This document shows, one piece after another, positions 44,142-52,399 of a DNA stretch of 64,000 nt. The stretch covers positions 124,001 through 188,000 of the forward strand of contig NZ_CANMSJ010000005.1 in assembly GCF_947500605.1 (NCBI RefSeq). The letters run 5' to 3'. Numbering within the stretch: the first letter of the stretch is position 1; each line of letters starts with the position of its first letter. Source of the stretch: an uncultured Lacinutrix sp. (GTDB taxonomy: Bacteria > Bacteroidota > Bacteroidia > Flavobacteriales > Flavobacteriaceae). The position numbers were made by a program, and so were the translations under genes. The notes below the pieces were generated by a model, which saw nothing but the letters and a program-made list of their open reading frames with translations, did no database searches and was not told where the DNA came from.

Positions 44142-45461
44142 TTATGTGATGTTTTTTAAGTCACTTTTCAAGCCTAAATTTGCTAATATCAAGCGTAAAG
44201 CTATTTTTCTTAAACAGAAAATTTGAGATTTTAATTCTTTTTCTCTTATAGAATTGACACTTCCGTGTGTTAATTTATCTCTTGTTTTTTTTAGCTTATT
44301 AAATGAATACCCTAAATCTAACGGGTTTATATTATTCAATTTTAAAGTCTCTTCTAAAGGACTTTTTAAAGGTTTTATCTCAATTTTATTGATTAGACCA
44401 TTCCATTTATCCTTTAATAAATCTACATCTTCTTTTTGTTCTAAAGACGATGAAATTAAATCAAATGCTTTTCTAAAGTTATCTTCTTTTGATTCTTTAA
44501 ATATAAATTTTTCAATTTCTTGTTTTATGTTGAAAATCTCAATTATATTAAAAAGCAATAAAAACGAAGCAGTTAAATCTACTTCTCTTGAGTGCAAATA
44601 ATTATCTATTGCTTTATCGAATTGTTTTTCTTTAGCAAGGTAATTAGAGTGCCAATCTGTTTTTAAAATTTTTTCGATTCTACAGTTTTTTTCCAAATGA
44701 TAAAAAATTGTAGAAAAGTCAGAAACAAATGTTTTGTTGTTTGGTGAGGTGTCCCTATAAATAAAAATCTGTTCTTCTGTTCTATAGGTTAGCTTTTCGA
44801 ATATGATTCTAATCCCAAAACAGAAAGATAAAAAACTACATATTATTTCCAGTGACCTTTTGGCTTGTTCAAAATCTAAATCAGCAAATTTATAGTTTAT
44901 GGTCGGAACTTTTTTTACTGTAAATTGTTCACTTCCTCGTTTTTCATTACTTGTAAACTCTAATTCTGGTCTAAAAGATATTTCTTTTGCATCATAGAAG
45001 TCTTTCATTCCATTCATTCGAGAAATTGAAAAATCATTTTTGTCTTCTAAATTAGTGAAATAGGAGTAAAATGAATTAACGGTTTTTAATCCATTTTTAT
45101 TCAAAAAGGCCTTTCCTTCATTTACAAATTCCTTGTGTCTATTCGGAAATACTAAGGCTATTTTACTTACGTAAATAGTGAAGAAAGTATTTTGGGTATC
45201 ACTCTGAAACGATTGTGTTTTATAAATTCTACTTTTGCCTAAAAAAAGAGCTATTTCTGTTCCAGTAATTTCAAAATTGTCTTCAAAAAGTCCGTGTGCA
45301 CCTTTTGATCTCATAAAATTCCTATCGATTTGAGAACCGACTTCATTGTCTATTATTTGAAAATACATTTCTTCATCAGAAACAAATAAATGAGCATGGA
45401 ATGTCTCTGATGAAATGTTTTTATCCTTAAATTTTAATTCTATGCAGAAATAGTCTTTCAC
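44142..45461 (-). CDS. HEPN-domain protein, ApeA-like candidate anti-phage factor
   Basis: 439 residues, cytoplasmic, visibly AT-rich. The C-terminus holds the HEPN RNase motif R-x4-H as KKTRDKLTHGS (R394, H399) in a helical region from about residue 290, matching the ApeA-like HEPN type (R-N/D-x-L-x-HG). Residues 1 to about 270 are a strand-rich region with no recognisable motif that resembles the N-domain found before such HEPN domains (about FHAHLFVSDEEMYF to EKLTYRTEEQIFIY). Start is GTG. Single gene, no partner on either side. ApeA proteins are reported single-gene abortive-infection systems; the role here is inferred from the motif only. Confidence 0.68.
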   Translation of the reverse strand: MKDYFCIELKFKDKNISSETFHAHLFVSDEEMYFQIIDNEVGSQIDRNFMRSKGAHGLFEDNFEITGTEIALFLGKSRIYKTQSFQSDTQNTFFTIYVSKIALVFPNRHKEFVNEGKAFLNKNGLKTVNSFYSYFTNLEDKNDFSISRMNGMKDFYDAKEISFRPELEFTSNEKRGSEQFTVKKVPTINYKFADLDFEQAKRSLEIICSFLSFCFGIRIIFEKLTYRTEEQIFIYRDTSPNNKTFVSDFSTIFYHLEKNCRIEKILKTDWHSNYLAKEKQFDKAIDNYLHSREVDLTASFLLLFNIIEIFNIKQEIEKFIFKESKEDNFRKAFDLISSSLEQKEDVDLLKDKWNGLINKIEIKPLKSPLEETLKLNNINPLDLGYSFNKLKKTRDKLTHGSVNSIREKELKSQIFCLRKIALRLILANLGLKSDLKNIT

Positions 45462-45529
45462 TTACGATGTTTTATTTACTTCGAAGTTAATAGTTTTTTT
45501 GATAAAATAAAGGCGTTTTTTCTTAACAA

Positions 45530-46342
45530 TTAATCATTATTTTTTCTACCTATAAACTCTTCCATAGTATCATAAATACCAAGAAAACTACCAGCAAACC
45601 AATCGAAAAAATTAAGAGAAAACAAAGCTTGTCCTATTCTTGCTAATCTGTACATATATCCGGGAATAGTTACCATTTTTTTCTTTTTTTCAATGGCCTT
45701 TAAAATGGTGAGTGCTGCTGTTTCAGGTTCAAGTATTGGTAATTTGGACTTTACACCATCAAACATTCCTGTATTTATGTAGTATGGCATTATGGTGGTG
45801 ACGTAAATGTCTTTTTTTAGCTTTTTCATTTCTAACCTTAAACTGTCCGACCAACCAATTAAAGACCATTTACTTGCTGCGTAAACCGACATTTTTGGAT
45901 TAGAAATTAATCCGCCAGAAGAAGCTATATTACAAATATGACCAGCGTTTTTTGTAATCATACCTTCTAAAAACTCATGAGTAATAAGCATTGGTGCATT
46001 AGCATTAATAGCCATTGTTTTAGTAATGTCTAATGTTGTGTGTTCATTAAAATATTTACCTATAATAATGCCTGCATTATTTATTAAAACATCAATACTA
46101 CCATAGTCTTGTTTTACTTTTTTAGCTGCATTTTGAATTTGCTCAACATTTGAAACATCGACTTTATGGCCTACAATTTTTCCTATTGAAGATAATTTAG
46201 AAACGGTTTCGTTTAGATTTATTTCGTTAATATCCCAAATAATAACCGTTGCTTGTTTTTCAAGGAACAATCGTGCTAGAATTTTTCCAATTCCTGAAGC
46301 GCCACCTGTAATTAGTACTGTTTTGTTTTGTAGTTGCTTCAT
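45530..46342 (-). CDS. Short-chain dehydrogenase/reductase
   Basis: 270 residues. Classic SDR: nucleotide-binding TGGASGIGK (residues 11-19), NNAG (INNAGIIIG) and the active-site pair YAASK with a serine in IASSGG. Cofactor NAD(P) is family knowledge; the substrate is not predictable. The C-terminal third has GYMYRLARIGQALF, common in SDR family 3-like proteins that act on lipids. I use the ATG at 46342 (MKQLQNKTV) because a promoter -7 element lies at 46384-46377, within the upstream extension. Confidence 0.9.
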   Translation of the reverse strand: MKQLQNKTVLITGGASGIGKILARLFLEKQATVIIWDINEINLNETVSKLSSIGKIVGHKVDVSNVEQIQNAAKKVKQDYGSIDVLINNAGIIIGKYFNEHTTLDITKTMAINANAPMLITHEFLEGMITKNAGHICNIASSGGLISNPKMSVYAASKWSLIGWSDSLRLEMKKLKKDIYVTTIMPYYINTGMFDGVKSKLPILEPETAALTILKAIEKKKKMVTIPGYMYRLARIGQALFSLNFFDWFAGSFLGIYDTMEEFIGRKNND

Positions 46343-46376
46343 GTTAGTATTGGACTTATGCTTATCAATAGAATAA

Positions 46377-46384
46377 CAAATATA
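46377..46384 (-). promoter_or_regulatory. -7 element of the SDR gene
   Basis: TATATTTG on the - strand is a perfect TAnnTTTG, about 35 bases before the ATG. The -33 position is poor. It divides a gap shared with the divergent csaA promoter. Confidence 0.45.
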
Positions 46385-46401
46385 TGTTTTTACTTTTTGA
46401 G

Positions 46402-46433
46402 TTTGTATGCGCAATTCAACTTCATTATCTTTA
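46402..46433 (+). promoter_or_regulatory. Promoter of csaA, apparently leaderless
   Basis: TTTG at 46402-46405, 20-base spacer, TATCTTTA at 46426-46433. The csaA ATG begins at 46438, where transcription itself would be expected to start. Confidence 0.5.
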
Positions 46434-46437
46434 ACTC

Positions 46438-46773
46438 ATGAGCAAAACTATTCAATTCGACGATTTCACTAAAGTAGATATTCGTGTAGGCACAATAATA
46501 GAAGTTAACGATTTTCCAGAAGCTAGAAATCCAGCATATCAATTAAGAGTAGATTTTGGAGATTTGGGAGTAAAGAAAACATCTGCGCAAATAACAACGC
46601 TTTATAAAAAAGAAGACTTACTAAACAGGCAAATTCTGGCAGTAGTAAACTTCCCTAAAAAGCAAATTGGTAAATTTATGAGTGAATGTTTGGTGCTTGG
46701 AGCAGTAGATGGAAAAGATGTAATCTTGCTAAATCCAGAAGTTTCAGTTAAAAACGGAAGTGTGGTTTCATAA
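46438..46773 (+). CDS. csaA: tRNA-binding domain protein CsaA
   Basis: 111 residues, a single EMAP-II-like OB-fold. N-terminal IQFDDFTKVDIRVGTI is the CsaA signature; FGDLGVKKTSAQITTLY and FPKKQIGKFMSECLVLGA follow in the expected order. CsaA homodimers bind tRNA and have been linked to export-related chaperone activity in other bacteria. Two bases before the next gene's start, so probably co-transcribed with a BASS transporter. Confidence 0.93.
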   Translation: MSKTIQFDDFTKVDIRVGTIIEVNDFPEARNPAYQLRVDFGDLGVKKTSAQITTLYKKEDLLNRQILAVVNFPKKQIGKFMSECLVLGAVDGKDVILLNPEVSVKNGSVVS

Positions 46774-46775
46774 CT

Positions 46776-47672
46776 ATGCAAGACTTAGATAATGTAACCA
46801 TAAACTTTGATGCCAACGGACTCTGGCTATTAAATATAGCATTAGCAGTCGTTATGTTTGGAGTCGCTTTAGGTATTACAACTACAGACTTTAAATTACT
46901 TTTAAAAGAACCAAAATTATTAGTTGCAGGAGTCTTATCGCAATTTGTACTCTTACCATTAGTTACTTTCCTTTTTGTTTTGGTAATAGAACCACAACCA
47001 AGTATTGCTTTGGGTTTATTTATGGTAGCCGCTTGTCCTGGTGGAAATATTTCTAATTTCATGACGCATTTAGCAAAAGGAAACACAGCGTTATCTATAA
47101 GTTTAACCGCTTTTGCTACCGTTTTAGCTGTCTTTTTAACACCACTAAATTTCGAATTGTATGGTAATTTATATCAGCCAACAGCAAGTCTATTGCAAAC
47201 TGTGAACATTAGCTTTTTAGAGTTATTAAAACTCGTGTCTCTTATATTAGGTGTGCCGTTAATACTTGGTATGTTGGTTAGAAATAGATACGAAGTTTTA
47301 GCAATTAAACTTTCAAAACTACTAAAGCCTTTATCTATAATTGTTTTTATCGCTATAGTCTGTATTGCGTTTTATAAAAATCTAAATGTATTTATGGGTT
47401 ATGTAAAACATGTTATTGGTATTGGGATAACGCATAATATAATAGCAATACTCTTAGGCTTTTTGGTCGCTAAGTTATTCGGTTTATCTCTTAAAAATCA
47501 AAAAACGATAATGATAGAAACTGGTATTCAAAATTCTGGTTTAGGATTGTTATTAATCTTTACTTTTTTCGATGGATTAGGAGGTATGGCAATAATTGCA
47601 GCTTTTTGGGGAATCTGGCATATTATATCAGGTTTAGTATTATCCTTATATTGGTCCCGAAATTCTAATTAA
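46776..47672 (+). CDS. Bile acid:sodium symporter (BASS) family transporter
   Basis: 298 residues, about nine to ten transmembrane segments. BASS family motifs: VVMFGVALGIT near residue 25, AACPGGNISNFMTHLAKGN near residue 90 (sodium and substrate crossing helix) and IETGIQNSGLGLLL near residue 250. The substrate in free-living bacteria is rarely bile acid; pantoate, pyruvate-like or other organic anions are known for relatives. Start 2 bases after csaA. Confidence 0.92.
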   Translation: MQDLDNVTINFDANGLWLLNIALAVVMFGVALGITTTDFKLLLKEPKLLVAGVLSQFVLLPLVTFLFVLVIEPQPSIALGLFMVAACPGGNISNFMTHLAKGNTALSISLTAFATVLAVFLTPLNFELYGNLYQPTASLLQTVNISFLELLKLVSLILGVPLILGMLVRNRYEVLAIKLSKLLKPLSIIVFIAIVCIAFYKNLNVFMGYVKHVIGIGITHNIIAILLGFLVAKLFGLSLKNQKTIMIETGIQNSGLGLLLIFTFFDGLGGMAIIAAFWGIWHIISGLVLSLYWSRNSN

Positions 47673-47693
47673 AACCGAACTAAAAACTACCGC

Positions 47694-48725
47694 TTGAAAT
47701 CACTTTTACTTTTTTGTGTTAAAACGTACATAAGTATTGGCTTGTTTTTCTATTTCAAAAAAATTGAAGTTAGAAAACCATTAAATATGCCGAAAAATGA
47801 ACCTGTTTTATTTTTAGGCAATCATCAGAATGCTTTGCTAGATCCTTTATTGTTGGCCATAACATCTGGAAGATACACGCATTTTTTAACGCGAGCTCAA
47901 GTTTTTAAAAAACCATTGGTAAGTAAGATTTTAAAGGCATTGCAATTGATACCAGTTTATAGAGTGCGCGATGGTTGGCAGAGTATAAAACAGAATAACG
48001 CGATTTTTAAACAATGTGTATCGTTATTAAATGCTAACGATGCCGTTACTATTTTCCCAGAAGGAAGCCATAATTTAAAGCGTACGGTTAGACCTTTAAG
48101 TAAAGGGTTTACAAGAATTGTTTTAGGTGTTTTAAATGAAAACCCAAGCACTAAATTATTATTAGTTCCTGTTGGTTTTAACTACCTCAATGCGACTTCA
48201 TTTGCAGATGAAGCATTGGTTTGGTTTGGAGAACCTATTGCAGTTTCAAAATATAACTTTACTAATGAAAACGAAGCTGTAAAAAAGCTAAAGGAAGATG
48301 TCTATCAAGAATTAACAAGCTTAACAACCCATATTGAAACAGAGCATTACGATAAAGTACTTTTAAATTTAGAGCGTTTAAATGTTGATTTTCTAAATCC
48401 AGAAAAGGTTAATAATTGTATTGCATCAAATTTTAAATCTTGCCAACCTAAAAAGAAAAAAGGCTTTGGTTATTTAAAGACCTTTTTTATACTGCTTTTA
48501 AAAACGGTTTGCATTGTGCCTTATTTTATTTGGAAAAAATTTGCACAACCTAAGATTAAAGAAATAGAGTTTACTGGTACTTTTAGGTTTGCCATCGCTA
48601 TTACTCTTGCGCCATTATGGATAGCGTTATTAGCTATTGTGTTGTCCGTTTTCTTCTCTGTAAATATTGCTGTTTATTTTATTATTTCAGTTTTAATAAT
48701 AGCTTTATTAGCAGTTAAACTTTAA
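47694..48725 (+). CDS. 1-acylglycerol-3-phosphate acyltransferase-like protein (PlsC family)
   Basis: 343 residues. The acyltransferase catalytic motif NHQNALLD (H-x4-D, about residue 43) and the glycerol-phosphate binding FPEGSHN (about residue 125) are present, so the fold and chemistry are PlsC-like. An N-terminal hydrophobic segment anchors it, and two C-terminal membrane segments (about 295-343) make it longer than a standard PlsC. Start TTG. Possible lysophosphatidate or other phospholipid acceptor. Confidence 0.85.
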   Translation: MKSLLLFCVKTYISIGLFFYFKKIEVRKPLNMPKNEPVLFLGNHQNALLDPLLLAITSGRYTHFLTRAQVFKKPLVSKILKALQLIPVYRVRDGWQSIKQNNAIFKQCVSLLNANDAVTIFPEGSHNLKRTVRPLSKGFTRIVLGVLNENPSTKLLLVPVGFNYLNATSFADEALVWFGEPIAVSKYNFTNENEAVKKLKEDVYQELTSLTTHIETEHYDKVLLNLERLNVDFLNPEKVNNCIASNFKSCQPKKKKGFGYLKTFFILLLKTVCIVPYFIWKKFAQPKIKEIEFTGTFRFAIAITLAPLWIALLAIVLSVFFSVNIAVYFIISVLIIALLAVKL

Positions 48726-48730
48726 GCAAA

Positions 48731-48764
48731 AAAAAAACACCGTTTCGTAAGAAACAGTGTTTTA
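48731..48764. terminator. Bidirectional terminator
   Basis: Stem AAAACAC-C-GTTTC with GAAAC-A-GTGTTTT (one C/A mismatch), GTAA loop, flanking A and T tracts; lies between the convergent PlsC-like and DUF3276 genes. Confidence 0.8.
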
Positions 48765-48793
48765 AAATTAATAGCCAAGGCTAATCGTTTGTT

Positions 48794-49201
48794 TTATATA
48801 TCGTCAAAATCTACATCTGTAAATCTACTTTCTGCAGATGTTCCTTCGCTTTCAGCTTCTGTAGTAGTGGTTGCTTCAATTGGAGCAGGAGTATCATATT
48901 CTTTTTTAAAGTCTTTTTGATGGCGATCACTAATAACTTCGTCACCTTTTTCAGCAATAACATAATCTGTCATCTCCTGTAAAATACTGTTGAACTCTCT
49001 AAAGTCCTCTTTGTATAAATAGATTTTATGCTTCTTGTAATGAAACGATCCATCATCATTTGTAAACTTTTTACTCTCGGTGATTGTTAAGTAGTAATCA
49101 CCAGCTTTAGTAGCGCGAACATCAAAGAAATATGTACGTCTTCCGGCTCTTAAAACCTTAGAGTAAATTTCCTCTTTCTCCATCATCTCGTTATTGTGCA
49201 T
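48794..49201 (-). CDS. DUF3276 / PUR-alpha-like protein
   Basis: 135 residues. EEIYSKVLRAGRRTYFFDVRATKAGDYYLTITESKK is one PUR repeat: a four-stranded sheet then a helix (HKIYLYKEDFREFNSILQEMTDYV). Bacteroidota and spirochaete relatives bind single-stranded nucleic acid. The C-terminal 45 residues are acidic and low-complexity (many T, E). The start at 49201 or the internal MM at 49186 are both possible. A good promoter lies just upstream. Confidence 0.88.
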   Translation of the reverse strand: MHNNEMMEKEEIYSKVLRAGRRTYFFDVRATKAGDYYLTITESKKFTNDDGSFHYKKHKIYLYKEDFREFNSILQEMTDYVIAEKGDEVISDRHQKDFKKEYDTPAPIEATTTTEAESEGTSAESRFTDVDFDDI

Positions 49202-49227
49202 AGTTGTTGTTTGTTGTTATTGTGTCT

Positions 49228-49257
49228 CAAAAATATAAAAAAAATAAAACCAAGCAA
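49228..49257 (-). promoter_or_regulatory. Promoter of the DUF3276 gene
   Basis: On the - strand: TTG (49257-49255), 19-base spacer, perfect TATTTTTG (49235-49228). Confidence 0.65.
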
Positions 49258-49290
49258 CATTTTAAGGTTTTTCTTTTAACAGATTTGTTA

Positions 49291-51048
49291 TTAAATGCTT
49301 GAGCTTTCACTCAATTGCTTTAAATAAAGGTCTTTATAATAACCATCGCTGTCTATAAGTTGGTTGTGTGTTCCTTTTTGTACAATTTTACCATCGTCTA
49401 ATACTATAATATGGTCTGCATTTTTAGCAGAAGAAATTCTATGACTTACAATAATACTTGTTTTTCCAACCGATACTTTTTTAAGATTATTTAAAATTTT
49501 CTCTTCTGTTTCTGTATCTACTGCCGAAAGACAATCGTCGAACAATAATATTTTTGGTTCTTTAATAATTGCTCTAGCAATAGAAACACGCTGTTTTTGT
49601 CCGCCAGATAAAGTAATACCTCGTTCTCCTAAAACAGTTTCGTAACCATTTGTAAATTTAGCTATGTTTTTATGTACCTGAGCGTTTTTGGCAGCAGCAA
49701 TCACTTCCTCATCAGAAGCATTTTCTTTACCAAATTTTATATTATTGTTAATAGTATCGCTAAATAAGAAAGCATCTTGTGGTACGTAACCAATGGCATC
49801 TCTTAAGCTAGTAAGGTTTAGCTGGTCTATAGCTTTATTATCTATTAATAATTCGCCTTTATCAATATCGTAAAGTCTTCCAATAAGATCTAATATTGTC
49901 GATTTTCCCGATCCTGTTTTACCAATAATAGCTAAAGTTTCTCCAGAATTTACTTTAAAGCTAACGCCTTGTAAGGCTTTAATATTTGTGTCGTCGTAAG
50001 TGAAATGGACATCTTTAAACTCAATATCACCTGTAATTTCTGAAGGTTTAAGAGTATTGTTTTTTATTTCAGGTTCAATTTTTAAAAACTCGTTAATACG
50101 TTTTTGTGATGCTTCGGCACGTTGAATAATAGAAGTTACCCAACCTACAGTTGCTACAGGCCAAGTAAGCATGTTTACATAAATAATAAACTCGATAATG
50201 TTTCCAAGAGAAATTTCTCCATTAATATATTGCTGACCTCCAATGTAGATTACAATAATATTACTAATACCAATAAGCAATAGCATCATTGGGAAAAAGA
50301 ACGCTTGTATGCGTACCAGACTTAATTGTTTCTCTTTACTTGTTTTGGCAAGTGTATTAAAATCGGCTTGCGTTTGTGGTTCTATTCCATAGGCTTTAAT
50401 TACCGAAATACCACTAAATGTCTCTTGTGTAAATGTAGATAGCTTAGATAAATACTCTTGTACAACAGTACTACGTTTGTGTATTTCTTTACTAATTAAA
50501 TAAATTAAAACCGATAAAATAGGTAATGGTATAATTGTATAAAGTGTAAGTGTAGGTGCTTCTTTAAACATAAAAGCCAAAGCGACAACAAATAGTGTAA
50601 TGGTATTTATACTATACATAATTGCTGGTCCAGCGTACATTCTTACTTGTCCAACATCCTCACTAATTCTATTCATTAAATCTCCTGTCTTATTCTTTTT
50701 ATAGAAATTTAAAGAGAGTTTTTGGTATTGTTGGTAAATCTCATTTTTTAAATCGTATTCAATATAACGGGATACATTTATAATGTATTGGCGCATAAAA
50801 AAAGTAAGAATACCGGCTATAATAGCTGTGCCAATAATAAGTAAAATATTATTTATCAATTCGCTTTTAAAATCTGCAATAGAATTTTCAGGATGCTGCA
50901 ATTGGTTATTTACAATGTCTATTATAGAACCAATTAGTTTTGGAACATAAACTTTAAATAGAATTGAGATAATTGTGATACTAATTCCTATTAATAATTG
51001 CTTTTTATACTTAAAAAAATATTTATTAAGATGCTGTAATTCTTTCAT
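49291..51048 (-). CDS. ABC exporter, fused permease and ATPase (MsbA/LmrA-type)
   Basis: 585 residues. Residues about 15-310 are a six-helix type 1 exporter domain; residues about 340-585 the ATPase with GKTGSGKST, Q-loop YVPQDAFLF, signature LSGGQKQR and Walker B ILLFDDCLSAVDTETEE with DD rather than DE at its end, so the usual catalytic glutamate is replaced by aspartate. Half-transporter that should dimerise. Substrate (drug, lipid or peptide) cannot be read. Gene is divergent from the dehydrogenase gene. Confidence 0.92.
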   Translation of the reverse strand: MKELQHLNKYFFKYKKQLLIGISITIISILFKVYVPKLIGSIIDIVNNQLQHPENSIADFKSELINNILLIIGTAIIAGILTFFMRQYIINVSRYIEYDLKNEIYQQYQKLSLNFYKKNKTGDLMNRISEDVGQVRMYAGPAIMYSINTITLFVVALAFMFKEAPTLTLYTIIPLPILSVLIYLISKEIHKRSTVVQEYLSKLSTFTQETFSGISVIKAYGIEPQTQADFNTLAKTSKEKQLSLVRIQAFFFPMMLLLIGISNIIVIYIGGQQYINGEISLGNIIEFIIYVNMLTWPVATVGWVTSIIQRAEASQKRINEFLKIEPEIKNNTLKPSEITGDIEFKDVHFTYDDTNIKALQGVSFKVNSGETLAIIGKTGSGKSTILDLIGRLYDIDKGELLIDNKAIDQLNLTSLRDAIGYVPQDAFLFSDTINNNIKFGKENASDEEVIAAAKNAQVHKNIAKFTNGYETVLGERGITLSGGQKQRVSIARAIIKEPKILLFDDCLSAVDTETEEKILNNLKKVSVGKTSIIVSHRISSAKNADHIIVLDDGKIVQKGTHNQLIDSDGYYKDLYLKQLSESSSI

Positions 51049-51064
51049 TTACAGATTATGTGTT

Positions 51065-51093
51065 TAAATTTAATTATGAAATACTCAATTCAA
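51065..51093 (-). promoter_or_regulatory. Possible promoter of the ABC exporter
   Basis: On the - strand TTG (51093-51091), 18 bases, TAAATTTA (51072-51065), one mismatch to TAnnTTTG; its ATG follows after a short leader. Confidence 0.4.
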
Positions 51094-51104
51094 GAGCTTA
51101 TTTT

Positions 51105-51134
51105 TTGCAATAACATCAATATTTATTATTTTTA
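51105..51134 (+). promoter_or_regulatory. Promoter of the leucine-dehydrogenase-like gene
   Basis: TTG at 51105-51107, 19-base spacer, TATTTTTA at 51127-51134 (one mismatch). A 7-base inverted repeat, CATTTTA (51141-51147) and TAAAATG (51157-51163), lies right at the expected start site. Confidence 0.5.
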
Positions 51135-51191
51135 CGCGTTCATTTTATGGAATCTGTAAAATGCAACCTTAATGAATTAAATGAATAATCT

Positions 51192-52298
51192 ATGGTTTCA
51201 GAAGTTTTAAACACAAACGAATTACATAAAATCGATCCAGTATTTGGACAGTTATCATTCGATAATCACGAACAAATAGTTTTTTGCAATGACAAAGATA
51301 GTGGATTAAAAGCAATAATTGGTATTCATAATACTGTATTAGGTCCTGCTTTAGGAGGTACAAGAATGTGGCAATACAATAACGAATGGGAAGCACTAAA
51401 CGATGTGTTACGTCTCTCTCGTGGTATGAGTTTTAAGGCAGCAATTACAGGTTTAAACCTTGGAGGAGGTAAAGCGGTAATTATTGGAGATGCAAAAACA
51501 CAAAAAACACCAGAGTTAATGAAACGTTTTGGTGCGTTTGTACATTCATTAAGTGGTAAATACATTACAGCAGAGGATGTAGGTATGGAAACTAGCGATA
51601 TGGATTTAGTACGTGAGGTTACACCTTATGTTACTGGAATATCGGAAAGTAAAGGAGGAGCAGGGAATCCTTCGCCAATTACAGCTTATGGTGTTTTTAT
51701 GGGAATGAAAGCAGCAGCAAAATATAAATTTGGAACAGATGCTTTAGAAGGTAAAAGCGTAATCGTACAAGGTATTGGTCACGTTGGTGAAACGCTTGTA
51801 GATCATTTAACAAAAGAAGGCGCTAAAGTTATTATTACAGATATAAACGAAGAGCGTCTTGAAATAGTAAGTTCTAAATACGGTGCAGAAATTTATAGAG
51901 GTAACGATATTTATTCTGAAGCTGTAGATATTTATGCACCTTGTGCATTAGGAGCTACTATTAACGACGAAACTGTTAATAAAATACAAGCCAAAGTAAT
52001 TGCAGGTGCAGCTAACAACCAATTAGCAAACGAAAAATTACACGGACAAATATTACAAGATAAGGGCATCGTTTATGCTCCAGATTTTTTAATTAATGCA
52101 GGAGGTATTATTAATGTATATGCAGAATTAGAGAAATACGGTAAAACTGAAATAATGAGTAAAACCGAAAACATATACAATACTACTTTAGAAATATTAA
52201 ATAATGCCGATGTAAATAAGACTTCTACGCACCAAGCAGCATTAAATATTGCACAAGGTAGAATTGATGCTAGAAAAAAAGAAAATTCTAATCGTTAA
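51192..52298 (+). CDS. Glu/Leu/Phe/Val dehydrogenase (leucine-dehydrogenase-like)
   Basis: Oxidative deamination of a branched-chain or related amino acid with NAD. 368 residues. N-terminal catalytic half: GPALGGTRMWQY, LSRGMSFKAAITGLNLGGGKAVI (active-site lysines in GGGK and MSFKAA), then ITAEDVGM. Rossmann half: IVQGIGHVGETLVDHL, ITDINEERL, IYAPCALGATIN, IAGAANNQL. Length and order fit leucine dehydrogenases (about 365 residues) rather than the larger glutamate enzymes. Whether leucine, valine or phenylalanine is preferred is not determined. Confidence 0.9.
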   Translation: MVSEVLNTNELHKIDPVFGQLSFDNHEQIVFCNDKDSGLKAIIGIHNTVLGPALGGTRMWQYNNEWEALNDVLRLSRGMSFKAAITGLNLGGGKAVIIGDAKTQKTPELMKRFGAFVHSLSGKYITAEDVGMETSDMDLVREVTPYVTGISESKGGAGNPSPITAYGVFMGMKAAAKYKFGTDALEGKSVIVQGIGHVGETLVDHLTKEGAKVIITDINEERLEIVSSKYGAEIYRGNDIYSEAVDIYAPCALGATINDETVNKIQAKVIAGAANNQLANEKLHGQILQDKGIVYAPDFLINAGGIINVYAELEKYGKTEIMSKTENIYNTTLEILNNADVNKTSTHQAALNIAQGRIDARKKENSNR

Positions 52299-52337
52299 TA
52301 TTAATTAATATTAGCTTTTAGTATTAATAAAATATAC

Positions 52338-52345
52338 TATTTTTG
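52338..52345 (+). promoter_or_regulatory. -7 promoter element before nusB
   Basis: TATTTTTG matches TAnnTTTG exactly; the -33 region (about 52315-52319) reads CTTTT, no clear TTG. It places the start site at the first bases of the hairpin that follows. Confidence 0.45.
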
Positions 52346-52347
52346 CA

Positions 52348-52384
52348 GAGCGAAAGTGACCATCACTTTCGCTCTAATTTTTTT
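52348..52384 (+). terminator. Intrinsic terminator or leader attenuator before nusB
   Basis: Perfect 12-bp stem GAGCGAAAGTGA (52348-52359) and TCACTTTCGCTC (52363-52374), three-base loop, then TAA and seven Ts. It ends the dehydrogenase transcript or acts in the nusB leader. Confidence 0.85.
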
Positions 52385-52399
52385 AAGTTCTTTGTAAAG

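Noticed and set aside
46343-46414. Longer N-terminus of the SDR
   Set aside because: It contains the promoter element and basic, non-conserved residues; the SDR fold starts a few residues after the ATG at 46342.
46776-47672. Bile acid transport as function
   Set aside because: The family name is historical; nothing in the context points to bile acids.
52343-52399. Longer N-terminus of NusB
   Set aside because: It is read through the terminator-like hairpin; the canonical NusB helix starts at the ATG at 52400.
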